DNA of 64,000 nt from Lacrimispora xylanisolvens (lineage in GTDB: Bacteria > Bacillota > Clostridia > Lachnospirales > Lachnospiraceae): positions 140,398-204,397 of the forward strand of contig NZ_PTJA01000011.1 in the NCBI RefSeq assembly GCF_002934545.1, read 5' to 3'. Under the pieces are notes generated by a model that was not told the DNA's origin, searched no databases, and worked only from the letters and a program-made list of their open reading frames with translations. This document shows, piece by piece, positions 1 through 7,797 of this stretch. The position numbers were made by a program, and so were the translations under genes. Numbering within the stretch: position 1 is the stretch's first letter; every line of letters starts with the position of its first letter.

Positions 1-959
1 TTGATGCTCTGGAATCAGGTAAGATCAAGCTGACCGATGAGGTTGTAACCAGTGCCCACGCAAAATCCATGGGAGGATCTCAGGTATTTCTGGAAGAAGG
101 AGAAGTACAGACGGTTGAAACCATGATCAAATGTATTGTTGTTGCGTCAGGCAATGATGCATCCGTCGCCATGGCGGAGTACATAGCAGGAACAGAGGAT
201 GAATTTGTTAAGATGATGAATGAGCGGGCGGCAGCACTTGGAATGACAAATACTCATTTTGAAGACTGCTGTGGTCTTACAGAATCGCCCACCCATGTGA
301 CAACTGCCAGGGATATTGCAATCATGTCAAGGGAACTGATTAATAAGTATCCACAGATTCATAACTATTCAACCATCTGGATGGAAAACATCACTCACGT
401 GACGAAACAGGGAACGAAAGAATTTGGTCTGTCAAATACCAATAAGCTTTTAAAAATGGCAACAAACTTTAATGTAACTGGTTTAAAGACCGGATCTACG
501 TCTATCGCAAAATACTGTCTCTCTGCAACTGCAGAAAAAGATGGTGTCCGTCTCATTGCTTCCATTATGGCAGCGCCGGATTATAAGGTGAGGTTTGCAG
601 ATGCCCAGACTCTTTTAAACTATGGTTATGCAAACTGTAAGCTATATGAAGATAAAGAGATGCTGCCCCTTCCGGATATGATTGTAGATAACGGTGTGGA
701 CGAGAAAGTTCCTTTGAAATACGGCGGTTCTTTTTCCTATTTAAGCTTAAAGGGAGAGGACTTTACCGCAATAGAAAGGAAACTGGAGCTTGTTCCGTCA
801 GTGTCTGCTCCTATTGAAGAAGGCCAGCCTGCAGGAAACCTTGTATATAGCCTTGGGGGAAAGAAGATCGGCGAAGTTCCGGTTCTGACAGCAGGAGCTG
901 TGCGGGAAGCGAAGTTTGGAGATTATTTAAAACGACTTCTTCATGCGTTTAGTTTATAG
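1..959 (+). CDS. dacF: D-alanyl-D-alanine carboxypeptidase, DacF-like (5' end missing)
   Basis: Penicillin-binding serine peptidase (S11 family) that trims the terminal D-Ala of peptidoglycan stem peptides outside the membrane. The gene is cut by the window edge: the frame is open from base 3, so the signal peptide and SxxK active-site serine lie upstream. What remains shows the second motif SGN (in VASGNDASVAM), the third motif KTG (in GLKTGSTS), and the C-terminal beta domain typical of PBP5-type enzymes, ending FGDYLKRLLHAFSL. In spore formers the DacF group acts in the forespore. That role is inferred here from similarity and from the sporulation genes elsewhere in the window. Confidence 0.9.
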   Translation, partial: DALESGKIKLTDEVVTSAHAKSMGGSQVFLEEGEVQTVETMIKCIVVASGNDASVAMAEYIAGTEDEFVKMMNERAAALGMTNTHFEDCCGLTESPTHVTTARDIAIMSRELINKYPQIHNYSTIWMENITHVTKQGTKEFGLSNTNKLLKMATNFNVTGLKTGSTSIAKYCLSATAEKDGVRLIASIMAAPDYKVRFADAQTLLNYGYANCKLYEDKEMLPLPDMIVDNGVDEKVPLKYGGSFSYLSLKGEDFTAIERKLELVPSVSAPIEEGQPAGNLVYSLGGKKIGEVPVLTAGAVREAKFGDYLKRLLHAFSL

Positions 960-980
960 GTGAATTGGTTAAAAAAGAGT

Positions 981-1006
981 AAGGGGCAGATTTTTTTCTG
1001 CTCCTT
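981..1006 (+). terminator. hairpin after dacF
   Basis: A 9-bp stem (AAGGGGCAG / CTGCTCCTT with one G-T pair) around a T-rich loop lies 22 bases past the dacF stop. It lacks a clean T-run after the stem, so termination is likely but not certain. The rest of the 207-base gap up to the ROK gene holds nothing else that I can support. Confidence 0.4.
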
Positions 1007-1166
1007 TCCTGACTTTGTGTGTATGGCGTCCAACAGAGAGTCCTGGAAAGAAGGACTTGACAAACAGGTCAGTGATCAGGCAATCTATATCTATACATTA
1101 AATGCAGCGATGCATGGAGCTGTACTCCAGCCTGCTTGCTGCGAAAAATGGAGGAGGAAATGACCA

Positions 1167-2102
1167 ATGGAATTTCTTGTAATTGATGCAGGCGGTACAT
1201 TTATTAAGTATGCTCTTATGAATGCAGACGGGGAATTTATTGAAAAAGGCAAGGTTAAGACCACGGTTAGTGAAAGTGAGAATCTGGAGAATTATCTGGA
1301 AACCCTGTATTCTATTTTTAAAAAGTATGAAGGCAGGGCAGAGGGGATTGCCATGAGTGCTCCCGGGATAATAGACAGTGAAACAGGATACTGCTATACA
1401 GGCGGGAGAATAAGCTGCGTGACAGGTCATAATATGGTTGAACTGCTTCAGGAGAAATGCAAAGTGCCTGTTACAATTGAAAATGACGGGAAATGTGCGG
1501 CTTTGGCAGAAAAATGGATGGGGAGTCTGAAAGACGTTAATAACGGTATTGTCCTTGTACTGGGAACTGCGGTAGGAGGTGGCCTGATTATCGACGGTAA
1601 GATTTATAAGGGAAACCATTTTTCAGCAGGAGAATTCAGCTACATGGCAGGATCAGATGAAAATCTGGATCAGATGAGCGGATATTGGGGGACTGCGGGA
1701 GGAGCGACTGCCCTGATCAAAGCGGTATCAGAAGAAACGGGAATTCCTAAGGAAGAGCTTGATGGTATCCGTCTCTTTGAGATGGCAGAACAGGGGAATC
1801 CGGAAGTGTTAAAGGGGTTGGACCGCTATACGAAACAACTTGCAGTCCGGATTTATAATTTACAGGTATTGTTTGATGCGGAGCTGGTGGCAATCGGAGG
1901 CGGAATCAGCAAACAGCCTCTTCTCATTGAGTATATCAGAAAACATGTGGATAAATTCTGCAATGAACATCCTCTGCGGAAACTGTCTCCTTATCTACCA
2001 AGACCGGAGGTTGTTGCCTGCCGCTATTTTAATGATTCAAATCTGATTGGAGCCCTGTATCATTACAGGAAGAAAAAAAACATTGATATCCTATTACACT
2101 GA
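1167..2102 (+). CDS. ROK family sugar kinase/regulator-like protein
   Basis: ROK-fold protein of 311 residues, probably a cytoplasmic ATP-dependent sugar kinase. The N-terminus has the phosphate-binding IDAGGTFIKYAL motif. A mid-protein ENDGKCAALAEKW segment carries the catalytic-type Asp, GTAVGGGLIIDGKIYKG is the second ATP motif, and IGGGIS closes the fold. There is no N-terminal DNA-binding domain, so a kinase is likelier than a repressor. The usual zinc cluster CxCGxxGCxE that follows the conserved His (here in GNHFSAGEFSYMAG) is absent, because the region has no cysteines. The substrate cannot be read from sequence. The start is supported by GGAGGA nine bases upstream. A strong terminator follows. 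Confidence 0.85.
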   Translation: MEFLVIDAGGTFIKYALMNADGEFIEKGKVKTTVSESENLENYLETLYSIFKKYEGRAEGIAMSAPGIIDSETGYCYTGGRISCVTGHNMVELLQEKCKVPVTIENDGKCAALAEKWMGSLKDVNNGIVLVLGTAVGGGLIIDGKIYKGNHFSAGEFSYMAGSDENLDQMSGYWGTAGGATALIKAVSEETGIPKEELDGIRLFEMAEQGNPEVLKGLDRYTKQLAVRIYNLQVLFDAELVAIGGGISKQPLLIEYIRKHVDKFCNEHPLRKLSPYLPRPEVVACRYFNDSNLIGALYHYRKKKNIDILLH

Positions 2103-2110
2103 CCGGCTTT

Positions 2111-2154
2111 TAAAATACACCTTTCACGCGATCCTGCGTCAAAGGTGTATTTTA
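2111..2154 (+). terminator. intrinsic terminator after ROK gene
   Basis: A perfect 14-bp inverted repeat (AAAATACACCTTT arm and its complement) with a smaller ACGC/GCGT helix inside lies just after the ROK stop. The 3' arm ends in TTTTA, so it can terminate in either direction. Confidence 0.8.
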
Positions 2155-2179
2155 TATTAAAAGTATTTTCTAATGGGTG

Positions 2180-2208
2180 TTGACAACTAATATTATATAG
2201 CATATAAT
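2180..2208 (+). promoter_or_regulatory. consensus sigma-A promoter of the PspC-PadR operon
   Basis: TTGACA at 2180-2185 and TATAAT at 2203-2208 are separated by exactly 17 bases, a full match to the vegetative consensus. Such a strong core promoter would need a repressor. The PadR gene in the operon and the palindromes over the -10 element fit that. Confidence 0.85.
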
Positions 2209-2236
2209 AACACTATATTATACAACATATAATATA
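2191..2236. promoter_or_regulatory. two AT-rich palindromes over the promoter, candidate PadR operators
   Basis: Site 1 (2191-2209) is TATTATAT-AGC-ATATAATA and covers the -10 box. Site 2 (2214-2236) is TATATTATA-CAACA-TATAATATA. Their centres are 25 bases apart and they are near-direct repeats of each other, each ending CATATAATA. PadR proteins are dimers that bind AT-rich palindromes near their own promoters. Assigning these sites to the PadR encoded downstream is inference. Confidence 0.6.
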
Positions 2237-2292
2237 AAAACATAAATAATATTATAAATGAAAATTAAAAGTCAGAGGAAAGGTGGTCAATC

Positions 2293-2541
2293 GTGGGAGC
2301 AAAGCGTTTGTACCGTTCAGTAAAGAACAGAGTTTTATGTGGAGTTTGTGGAGGAATTGGTGAGTATCTGGCTGTGGATCCGGTTATGATAAGGCTGATA
2401 TGGATTCTGCTTATGCTGTTTCAGACATGGAGGCATTTGTTTCACCTGATAACCGGGGCATCCTTAATCGGCGGAAGTATTGCCATTTATATACTTGCAG
2501 CAGTGATCATACCAAAGGATCCGGGAGAAGGCAGAGAGTAA
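2293..2541 (+). CDS. PspC domain membrane protein
   Basis: Small inner-membrane protein of 82 residues with the PspC domain: KRLYRS at the start, then [24 protein letters not shown] and a second hydrophobic stretch ending in AAVIIPKDP. PspC-type proteins sense or stabilise the cell membrane under stress. The GTG start is supported by GAGGAAAGGTGG just upstream, and the first gene of the operon begins about 60 bases after the -10 element. A second, shorter PspC paralogue closes the same operon at 4575. The combination resembles the Bacillus yvlB-yvlC pairing of PspC and DUF4097 proteins. Confidence 0.88.
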   Translation: MGAKRLYRSVKNRVLCGVCGGIGEYLAVDPVMIRLIWILLMLFQTWRHLFHLITGASLIGGSIAIYILAAVIIPKDPGEGRE

Positions 2542-2576
2542 AGGAATACCCAGGCAGAAAAGATAGGAGTGGACGT

Positions 2577-2897
2577 ATGGTTTTTAACACAGGAGCAGCA
2601 TTATTGGACGCCATTGTCCTGGCAGTCGTATCAAAAGACCAGGAGGGAACTTACGGCTACAAGATCACCCAGGATGTAAGAAATGTTATTGAGATCTCAG
2701 AATCAACCCTTTATCCTGTGCTTCGAAGACTTCAGAAGGAAGAATGTCTGGAAGTATATGATCTTGCATACGATGGAAGGAACCGCAGGTATTATAAGAT
2801 TACGGAGAAAGGGCGGATACAGTTAAATCTCTATAAAAGCGAATGGGCGGGTTATTCGCAGAAGATATCCCGAATTTTTGAGGAGGCACATATATGA
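2577..2897 (+). CDS. PadR family transcriptional regulator
   Basis: Winged-helix DNA-binding protein of 106 residues. The PadR signature is plain: LLDAIVLAVVSKDQEGTYGY, then SESTLYPVLRRLQKEE as recognition helix, the wing DLAYDGRNRRYYKITEKGR, and a short C-terminal dimerisation helix. The open frame runs further upstream, but the ATG at 2577 has GGAGTGG before it and gives the normal family N-terminus MVFNTGAALLDA. Its stop overlaps the next start as ATGA, so translation is coupled. It is a good candidate for the repressor of its own operon through the palindromes at 2191-2236. The effector is unknown. Confidence 0.92.
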   Translation: MVFNTGAALLDAIVLAVVSKDQEGTYGYKITQDVRNVIEISESTLYPVLRRLQKEECLEVYDLAYDGRNRRYYKITEKGRIQLNLYKSEWAGYSQKISRIFEEAHI

Positions 2898-3640
2898 ACA
2901 GGGATGAGTTTATGAGAGAGCTGGAATATCTGCTGGCGGATATTCCTGATGAAGAAAAAGAAGATGCAATTGAATATTACAGAGATTATCTGGAAGAAGC
3001 AGGACCGGAGAATGAGGATTCTGTAATACGGGAGTTTGGAAGCCCGGAACGAATTGCTGCCATGATCCGGGCGGATATGAACGGTCATTTAAAAGAAGGC
3101 GGTGAATTCACGGAAAGTGGTTATCAGGATGAGCGCTTTCGGGATCCCAATTACCAGATGGCAAAGCGTTACGATCTCCCGGAGGTTACGGCGCAGCCGG
3201 AAAAAGACAGCGGGTTTTATGAACAGGAAAGTGAACCCGTCCGAAAAAGACGCAAGGATGACAGACGTACGATAAAAATTATTTTATGGATTGTTCTGAT
3301 CATTGCGGCTTCTCCCATGCTTTTTGGCATTGGAGGCGGAATACTGGGCTTATTGGCAGGTCTGATAGGAGTGCTGTTTGCAGCGGTGGTTGCAATCGGA
3401 GCGGTCACGTTCGCCTTCCTGGCAGCAGGATTTGCCCTGGCGGTAGCTGGGTTTACTACCATGATCATTCACCCTCTGAACGGAATATTGCTGCTGGGTC
3501 TGGGGATACTGATTCTTGGCCTTGGTCTTGTTTCGTTGGCCGTTTGCGGCGTATTTTATGGTAAGTTTTTACCGTTTCTGTTTCGAAGCTGTATCGATCT
3601 GTTTAACCGATTGTTACACGGAAGGAGGGCGCGGACATGA
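2894..3640 (+). CDS. DUF1700 (HAAS) membrane protein
   Basis: Protein of 248 residues. The N-terminal about 65 residues (MNRDEFMRELEYLLADIPDEE, then a two-helix segment ending GSPERIAAMIRADM) form the HAAS/DUF1700 domain that commonly accompanies PadR regulators. A charged, low-complexity linker follows to about residue 125. The rest is hydrophobic, with three to four membrane segments rich in Gly and Ala. The start overlaps the PadR stop (ATGA) and the end overlaps the DUF4097 gene in the same way. PadR/DUF1700 pairs are thought to couple envelope status to transcription. The mechanism in this organism is not known. Confidence 0.88.
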   Translation: MNRDEFMRELEYLLADIPDEEKEDAIEYYRDYLEEAGPENEDSVIREFGSPERIAAMIRADMNGHLKEGGEFTESGYQDERFRDPNYQMAKRYDLPEVTAQPEKDSGFYEQESEPVRKRRKDDRRTIKIILWIVLIIAASPMLFGIGGGILGLLAGLIGVLFAAVVAIGAVTFAFLAAGFALAVAGFTTMIIHPLNGILLLGLGILILGLGLVSLAVCGVFYGKFLPFLFRSCIDLFNRLLHGRRART

Positions 3641-4536
3641 GCAAATTTATGAAAAAATGTGTGATTGCAGGAATAATCCTTGTAGTTGCGGGCGGTATTA
3701 TGGCTGCTACAGCGGTAACCTATGGAGCTGATCTTCGTGATATTATTCCAAGGGGAAGCGGGTTCTGGAAAGATTCATTTTCTGATTTCTCATTTGAGGA
3801 TCTGGATTATGAAAACCAGTCTAAAGGTACAGAAGATTATTATGATTTTGATTCGGATCTAGAAGTTCCAGAAGAAAAAGGCCAGCAAATTTATACCACC
3901 GGTACTGCAAAAAGCCTGAGTGTAGATATCAGAGCAGGAAGGGTTTTTATAGTAGAGGATCCGTCAGTAAGTGAGTTAACCATCTATTGCAACAAAAAGG
4001 ATGGTAACTGGAATCTGAAAGATGAGAATGATGAGTTGGATCTGTCTACCGGGACCGGTTTTTTGTCAGATGAAACGGATCTTGTTATGACGATCAGCGT
4101 GCCCCAGGGGTATCGTTTTACAGATGTGGATTTAGCAGTTTCCAAGAAGAGAGGGATGCATGGTCTGGATCCGATTATAGCCTGCCGTTCCATATCTGCT
4201 GATGACATGAGCCTTAATGTAAAGGCGGGTGCACTTTCCGTGAAGCAGAGCAATGTAGGAGATTTAGACATTAATTGCAGCGTTGGAGCCGTGGAATATA
4301 CCGGTACAACCACCGGTGATATTAACGGAGATTGCAAAGTAGGTGCAATCCTTTTGCTTCTTTCAGGCAAAAAGGAAGATTACAATTATAAGATTCAGTC
4401 AAGGGTTGGAGGGATAAAAATCGCAGGTCAGCAGATGGCAGCCATTTCTGGCAAAGATAGCTGGGATTATTCCGCCAGTAAGGACATGAATTTAGATTGC
4501 AGCACAGGTGGGATAGAAGTAAAATTTTATGAATAA
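3637..4536 (+). CDS. DUF4097 beta-repeat membrane-anchored protein
   Basis: Protein of 299 residues with an N-terminal membrane anchor (VIAGIILVVAGGIMAATAV) and no lipobox cysteine. An acidic linker rich in Asp, Glu and Tyr (residues about 45-80) leads into a repeated beta-strand domain with the DUF4097 pattern of short alternating strands: LSVDIRAGRVFIVE, LNVKAGALSVKQSNVGDLDIN, INGDCKVGAILLLLSG and LDCSTGGIEVKFYE. It is expected to sit on the outer face of the membrane. Start overlap with DUF1700 (ATGA) indicates coupled translation. Proteins of this family occur with PspC and PadR genes in envelope-stress operons. No enzymatic activity is expected. Confidence 0.85.
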   Translation: MSKFMKKCVIAGIILVVAGGIMAATAVTYGADLRDIIPRGSGFWKDSFSDFSFEDLDYENQSKGTEDYYDFDSDLEVPEEKGQQIYTTGTAKSLSVDIRAGRVFIVEDPSVSELTIYCNKKDGNWNLKDENDELDLSTGTGFLSDETDLVMTISVPQGYRFTDVDLAVSKKRGMHGLDPIIACRSISADDMSLNVKAGALSVKQSNVGDLDINCSVGAVEYTGTTTGDINGDCKVGAILLLLSGKKEDYNYKIQSRVGGIKIAGQQMAAISGKDSWDYSASKDMNLDCSTGGIEVKFYE

Positions 4537-4574
4537 TAGATTAGCCTGTTGACAACAAGAGAGGAGATTAAAAC

Positions 4575-4754
4575 ATGGAGAAAAAATTATACCGTTCTGA
4601 TACGGACAAAATGCTGTGTGGTGTATGTGGTGGAATTGCAGAATATTTTGATGTAGACCCTACAATTATCCGCCTTTTATGGGCAATTCTTGCCTGTACA
4701 GGTTCCGGAATTGTAGCCTATATTATTGCAGCCGTGATTATACCAAAAAGATAA
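4575..4754 (+). CDS. short PspC domain protein
   Basis: A 59-residue protein that is nearly all PspC domain: [32 protein letters not shown], then a hydrophobic helix ending AAVIIPKR. It is a paralogue of the protein at 2293, sharing the CGVCGGI.EY..VDP core, and has a shorter first membrane segment. GAGGAG lies nine bases before the ATG. It is the last gene of the operon, separated by 38 bases from DUF4097 and followed directly by a terminator. Two PspC proteins bracketing one operon suggest a heteromeric membrane partner for the DUF1700/DUF4097 proteins. That is inference. Confidence 0.88.
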   Translation: MEKKLYRSDTDKMLCGVCGGIAEYFDVDPTIIRLLWAILACTGSGIVAYIIAAVIIPKR

Positions 4755-4805
4755 CGAAAACGAAGAAGGGAGAAGCTTTTTTGCTTCTTTCTTTTTTGTT
4801 TTCGT
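4754..4805 (+). terminator. terminator of the PspC-PadR operon
   Basis: Nested hairpins: an outer ACGAAAAC/GTTTTCGT pair (4754-4761 with 4798-4805) and an inner AGAAGC/GCTTCT stem (4771-4776 with 4783-4788), with T-runs after the inner stem. It starts in the stop codon of the last gene. Confidence 0.8.
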
Positions 4806-4872
4806 AAAATGGAGTTTATTTCCATTTGAAACGGGCATACTCTTTTTAGATTTATGAAAGGAGAACGACAGT

Positions 4873-5094
4873 ATGCCAAAAGGAAAGAAAACAGAACCCT
4901 TCGACCCCCGCAATTTAAAACCGGAGGAGGTACTTAAATTTGAAATAGCTACAGAGCTTGGTCTTGATGAGAAAGTAATAAAAGGAGGCTGGCGCTGTTT
5001 AAGTGCAAAGGAAAGCGGCCGTATCGGCGGTCTGATTACCAAGAGAAAAAGAGAAATGAAGAATGATGCAATGGAGAAAAAAGAGGAAGTATAG
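4873..5094 (+). CDS. alpha/beta-type small acid-soluble spore protein (divergent)
   Basis: A 73-residue protein with the two halves of alpha/beta SASPs: KFEIATELGLDEKVIKGGW, then LSAKESGRIGGLITKRKR. FEIATEL fits the site where the germination protease cuts this family. SASPs coat and protect spore DNA and supply amino acids at outgrowth. Compared with major SASPs, the N-terminus is charged (KGKKTEPFDPRN) and the C-terminus is a Lys/Glu tail instead of the usual MV.R.I.AAE end, so this is probably a minor type. A good site AAAGGAG precedes the ATG. It stands alone between a terminator and the cbiD promoter. Forespore expression is expected, but I could not identify a convincing sigma-G promoter. 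Confidence 0.75.
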   Translation: MPKGKKTEPFDPRNLKPEEVLKFEIATELGLDEKVIKGGWRCLSAKESGRIGGLITKRKREMKNDAMEKKEEV

Positions 5095-5113
5095 GTAAAA
5101 AGCAGGAAATTCC

Positions 5114-5142
5114 TTGCACCGGAAGCAAAAATCTTTTATAAT
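5114..5142 (+). promoter_or_regulatory. promoter of the first cobalamin operon
   Basis: TTGCAC (5114-5119), a 17-base spacer and TATAAT (5137-5142) lie 24 bases before the cbiD start. The leader is too short for a cobalamin riboswitch, and no B12-box-like sequence is visible between the SASP gene and cbiD. Confidence 0.7.
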
Positions 5143-5165
5143 ATTTTTCGAAGAGGAAGAGAAAT

Positions 5166-6320
5166 ATGGATAAAAGAGAATTGCGATGCGGATTTACCAC
5201 TGGTACCTGTGCGGCTGTTGCTGCCAAAGCTGCGGCAGCAATGCTGCTTATGGGAAACCAGTTACAACATATGAAGCTAATGACGCCAAAAGGGACGGAA
5301 GCTGATCTGCCCCTTTTTCATGTTGTCATAAAGCCGGACAAGGTGTGGTGTGCGGTGAAAAAAGATGCAGGTGACGACCCTGATGTAACGGACGGGGCGT
5401 TGATCTATGCGTCTGTGGAATTATTCGATGAAACCGGAGAAGGAGCATCTCCGGCCGGCTGTTCTTTTGTCAGAGAAAAGACCGGAGAATTCGGGCAGCT
5501 GATTTTAACAGCGTCGGAAGGTGTGGGCCGGGTAACCAAACCCGGCCTTTCTTCACCTGTGGGATATCCGGCCATTAATCCAGTCCCCAGAACCATGATT
5601 TTTGATGAGGTGGATGAAGTAAGAAGAGCGGCGGATTATAAAGGTGCCCTGCTCATCTGTATCTGGATTCCAGAAGGCAGGGAACTTGCAGAAAAGACCT
5701 TTAATTCCAAACTTGGAATTATGGGCGGACTGTCTATTCTTGGAACAACCGGAATTGTAAAACCTATGAGTGAAGAGGCTCTGACTGCCACCATTTCCCT
5801 GGAACTTCATATGAAAGCGGTGGCTGGTGTGAAACGGGTGATACTCACACCTGGCAATTATGGAGAGTCTTTCATAAAAGAACAGTTAAATCTTCCGGTC
5901 GGGGAAGGTGTTACCATCAGTAATTTTATCCGGCAATCCTGTACGATGGTGAAGGAAGAAGGGTTTGAGCAGATCCTTTTTGTGGGGCATATCGGTAAGC
6001 TGATTAAGGTGGCGGGAGGGGTGGAAAATACTCATTCCAGATACGGCGACCGTCGTATGGAGGTGCTTTGGGATTGTGCCAGAGAGTTTTTGGACACCGA
6101 TAAAAAAGAAGTAATTCTACGATCCAACACCATGGAGACGGCAGCCGGGATATTAGAAGAAATGGGAGTCCTAAAACCGGTGATGTCTGAGGTGGTAAAC
6201 AGAATAAAGGCATATATGACAGAGTGGACAGGAGGAATTCCAGTGGAAGTAATCACATTTTCCAATACGCTTGGTATCCTTTCCATGACGCCGGATGCTC
6301 TTAAGATGATAGAACAATAG
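5166..6320 (+). CDS. cbiD: cobalt-precorrin-5B C1-methyltransferase
   Basis: CbiD methylates C1 of the corrin ring with S-adenosylmethionine in anaerobic cobalamin synthesis, after CbiG opens the lactone. The protein (384 residues, normal length) begins with the signature RCGFTTGTCAAVAAKAA. It contains LGIMGGLSILGTTGIVKPMSEEA and the GHIGKLIKVAGGVENTHS segment that are characteristic of the family. It is first in an eleven-gene operon with short gaps and overlaps. The start follows GAGGAAGAG. Confidence 0.96.
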   Translation: MDKRELRCGFTTGTCAAVAAKAAAAMLLMGNQLQHMKLMTPKGTEADLPLFHVVIKPDKVWCAVKKDAGDDPDVTDGALIYASVELFDETGEGASPAGCSFVREKTGEFGQLILTASEGVGRVTKPGLSSPVGYPAINPVPRTMIFDEVDEVRRAADYKGALLICIWIPEGRELAEKTFNSKLGIMGGLSILGTTGIVKPMSEEALTATISLELHMKAVAGVKRVILTPGNYGESFIKEQLNLPVGEGVTISNFIRQSCTMVKEEGFEQILFVGHIGKLIKVAGGVENTHSRYGDRRMEVLWDCAREFLDTDKKEVILRSNTMETAAGILEEMGVLKPVMSEVVNRIKAYMTEWTGGIPVEVITFSNTLGILSMTPDALKMIEQ

Positions 6321-6349
6321 ATCAGTAATTGGATACAGGAGGATAACAA

Positions 6350-7027
6350 ATGGCTGGAATCATGTATGGGATTGGAGTAGGACCGGGAGATCCGGAACTG
6401 ATGACTTTAAAAGCGGTACGAAGAATCCGGGAAATGGATGTAATTGCCATCCCTCACAGCGATAAAAATATCTGTACGGCATACCAGATTGCAAAAGCGG
6501 CAGTTCCTGAAATTGAGGAAAAGGAATGCCTTTATCTGCCCATGCCCATGACAAAAGATAAGAAGGTTTTGGAAGACAGCCATGAATCTGCTGCAAAAGC
6601 GGTGATGGAACGGCTGGACAGAGGGGAAAATGTGGGATTTATTACCCTTGGAGATGTTACGATTTATTCCACCTGCAGTTATCTTTTAGAACGGCTGTGG
6701 AAGGAAGGTTATGCCACCCGGCTGGAAAGCGGTATCACATCATTTTGTGCCGTTGCCGCCAGGCTTGGTACTCCTCTGGTAACAGGAGCACAAGAGCTTC
6801 ATGTCATCCCAGCCTCTTATCAGATAAAAGATGCATTAAAGCTTCCTGGTGTTAAGGTTCTTATGAAAGCAGGAAGACAGATGAAAGCGGTTAAGGAAGA
6901 GATCGGTGCCGGAGGTTTTGAGGCTGTTATGGTGGAGAACTGCGGCATGTCAGATGAGCGGGTCTATCATTCCCTTGGGGAGATACCCGACGAGGCAGGT
7001 TATTATTCATTGATCATAGTGAGGTAA
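6350..7027 (+). CDS. cbiL: cobalt-precorrin-2 C20-methyltransferase
   Basis: SAM-dependent methyltransferase of the tetrapyrrole methylase fold that adds the C20 methyl group to cobalt-precorrin-2, the first dedicated ring methylation. The glycine-rich start YGIGVGPGDPELMTLKAV, the GFITLGDVTIYSTCSYL segment and the GITSFCAVAARLGTPLV motif identify CbiL/CobI. Length is 225 residues, as expected. A 29-base gap with AGGAGGA separates it from cbiD. The next gene starts two bases after its stop. Confidence 0.95.
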   Translation: MAGIMYGIGVGPGDPELMTLKAVRRIREMDVIAIPHSDKNICTAYQIAKAAVPEIEEKECLYLPMPMTKDKKVLEDSHESAAKAVMERLDRGENVGFITLGDVTIYSTCSYLLERLWKEGYATRLESGITSFCAVAARLGTPLVTGAQELHVIPASYQIKDALKLPGVKVLMKAGRQMKAVKEEIGAGGFEAVMVENCGMSDERVYHSLGEIPDEAGYYSLIIVR

Positions 7028-7029
7028 AT

Positions 7030-7797
7030 ATGGTACATATAGTTGGAGCAGGTCCGGGAGCACCGGATTTAATAACAGTCAGAGGAAAAGAACTTTTAGA
7101 AAAAGCGGATGTCATTATCTATGCAGGTTCCCTGGTAAATCCCGCTCTTCTGGATTATAAAAAGCCAGACTGTGCTGTTTATGACAGTGCAAAGATGACC
7201 CTGGAAGAGGTGATTGAAGTAGTAGTACAGGCAGAGTTAAGTGGGAAAATGACGGTACGACTCCATACAGGAGATCCATGCATTTACGGTGCCATCAGAG
7301 AGCAGATGGATGAGCTTGATCACAGGGGGATTTCCTATGAAATCTGCCCGGGTGTCAGCTCCTTTTGCGGCGCGGCTTCTGCAATGAAGATGGAATATAC
7401 ACTTCCTGAGGTAACACAGAGTGTGATTATTACCAGAATGGCAGGGCGTACTCCGGTGCCGGAACGGGAATCCATCGCGTCTTTTGCAGCCCATGGTGCA
7501 ACCATGGTGATCTTTTTAAGTACAGGAATGTTAAAGGAACTGTCAAAGGAACTGATTCGTGGCGGTTACTCACCAGAAACACCGGCAGCCATTTGCTATA
7601 AGGCAACATGGCCGGAGGAAAAGACTGTGGTCTGTACCGTTTCCACATTGGATGAATGCGCCCAGAGAGAGCAGATAAGAAAAACAGCTCTGATCCTGGT
7701 GGGAGATGCGGTGTCACAAAGCAATTACAGCCGTTCTCTTCTTTATGATCCATCGTTTACCACTGAATTTCGGAAAGGAACCGGGGAGACGGAATGA
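7030..7797 (+). CDS. cbiF: cobalt-precorrin-4 C11-methyltransferase
   Basis: Tetrapyrrole methylase (255 residues) that methylates C11 of cobalt-precorrin-4. The SAM-binding loop is VGAGPGAPDLITVRG. RLHTGDPCIYGAIREQ and CPGVSSFCGAASAM are the family motifs, and the conserved ITRMAGRTPVPE loop is present. Its last codon overlaps cbiG (ATGA). Confidence 0.96.
   Translation: MVHIVGAGPGAPDLITVRGKELLEKADVIIYAGSLVNPALLDYKKPDCAVYDSAKMTLEEVIEVVVQAELSGKMTVRLHTGDPCIYGAIREQMDELDHRGISYEICPGVSSFCGAASAMKMEYTLPEVTQSVIITRMAGRTPVPERESIASFAAHGATMVIFLSTGMLKELSKELIRGGYSPETPAAICYKATWPEEKTVVCTVSTLDECAQREQIRKTALILVGDAVSQSNYSRSLLYDPSFTTEFRKGTGETE

Noticed and set aside
1057..1062. TTGACA before the ROK gene as a promoter
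   Set aside because: No acceptable -10 hexamer is found at 16-19 bases. The nearest AT-rich hexamers are 23 or more bases away.
960..1163. 67-codon open frame between dacF and the ROK gene
   Set aside because: It starts at a GTG right after the dacF stop without a ribosome site, runs through a hairpin and has no recognisable domain.
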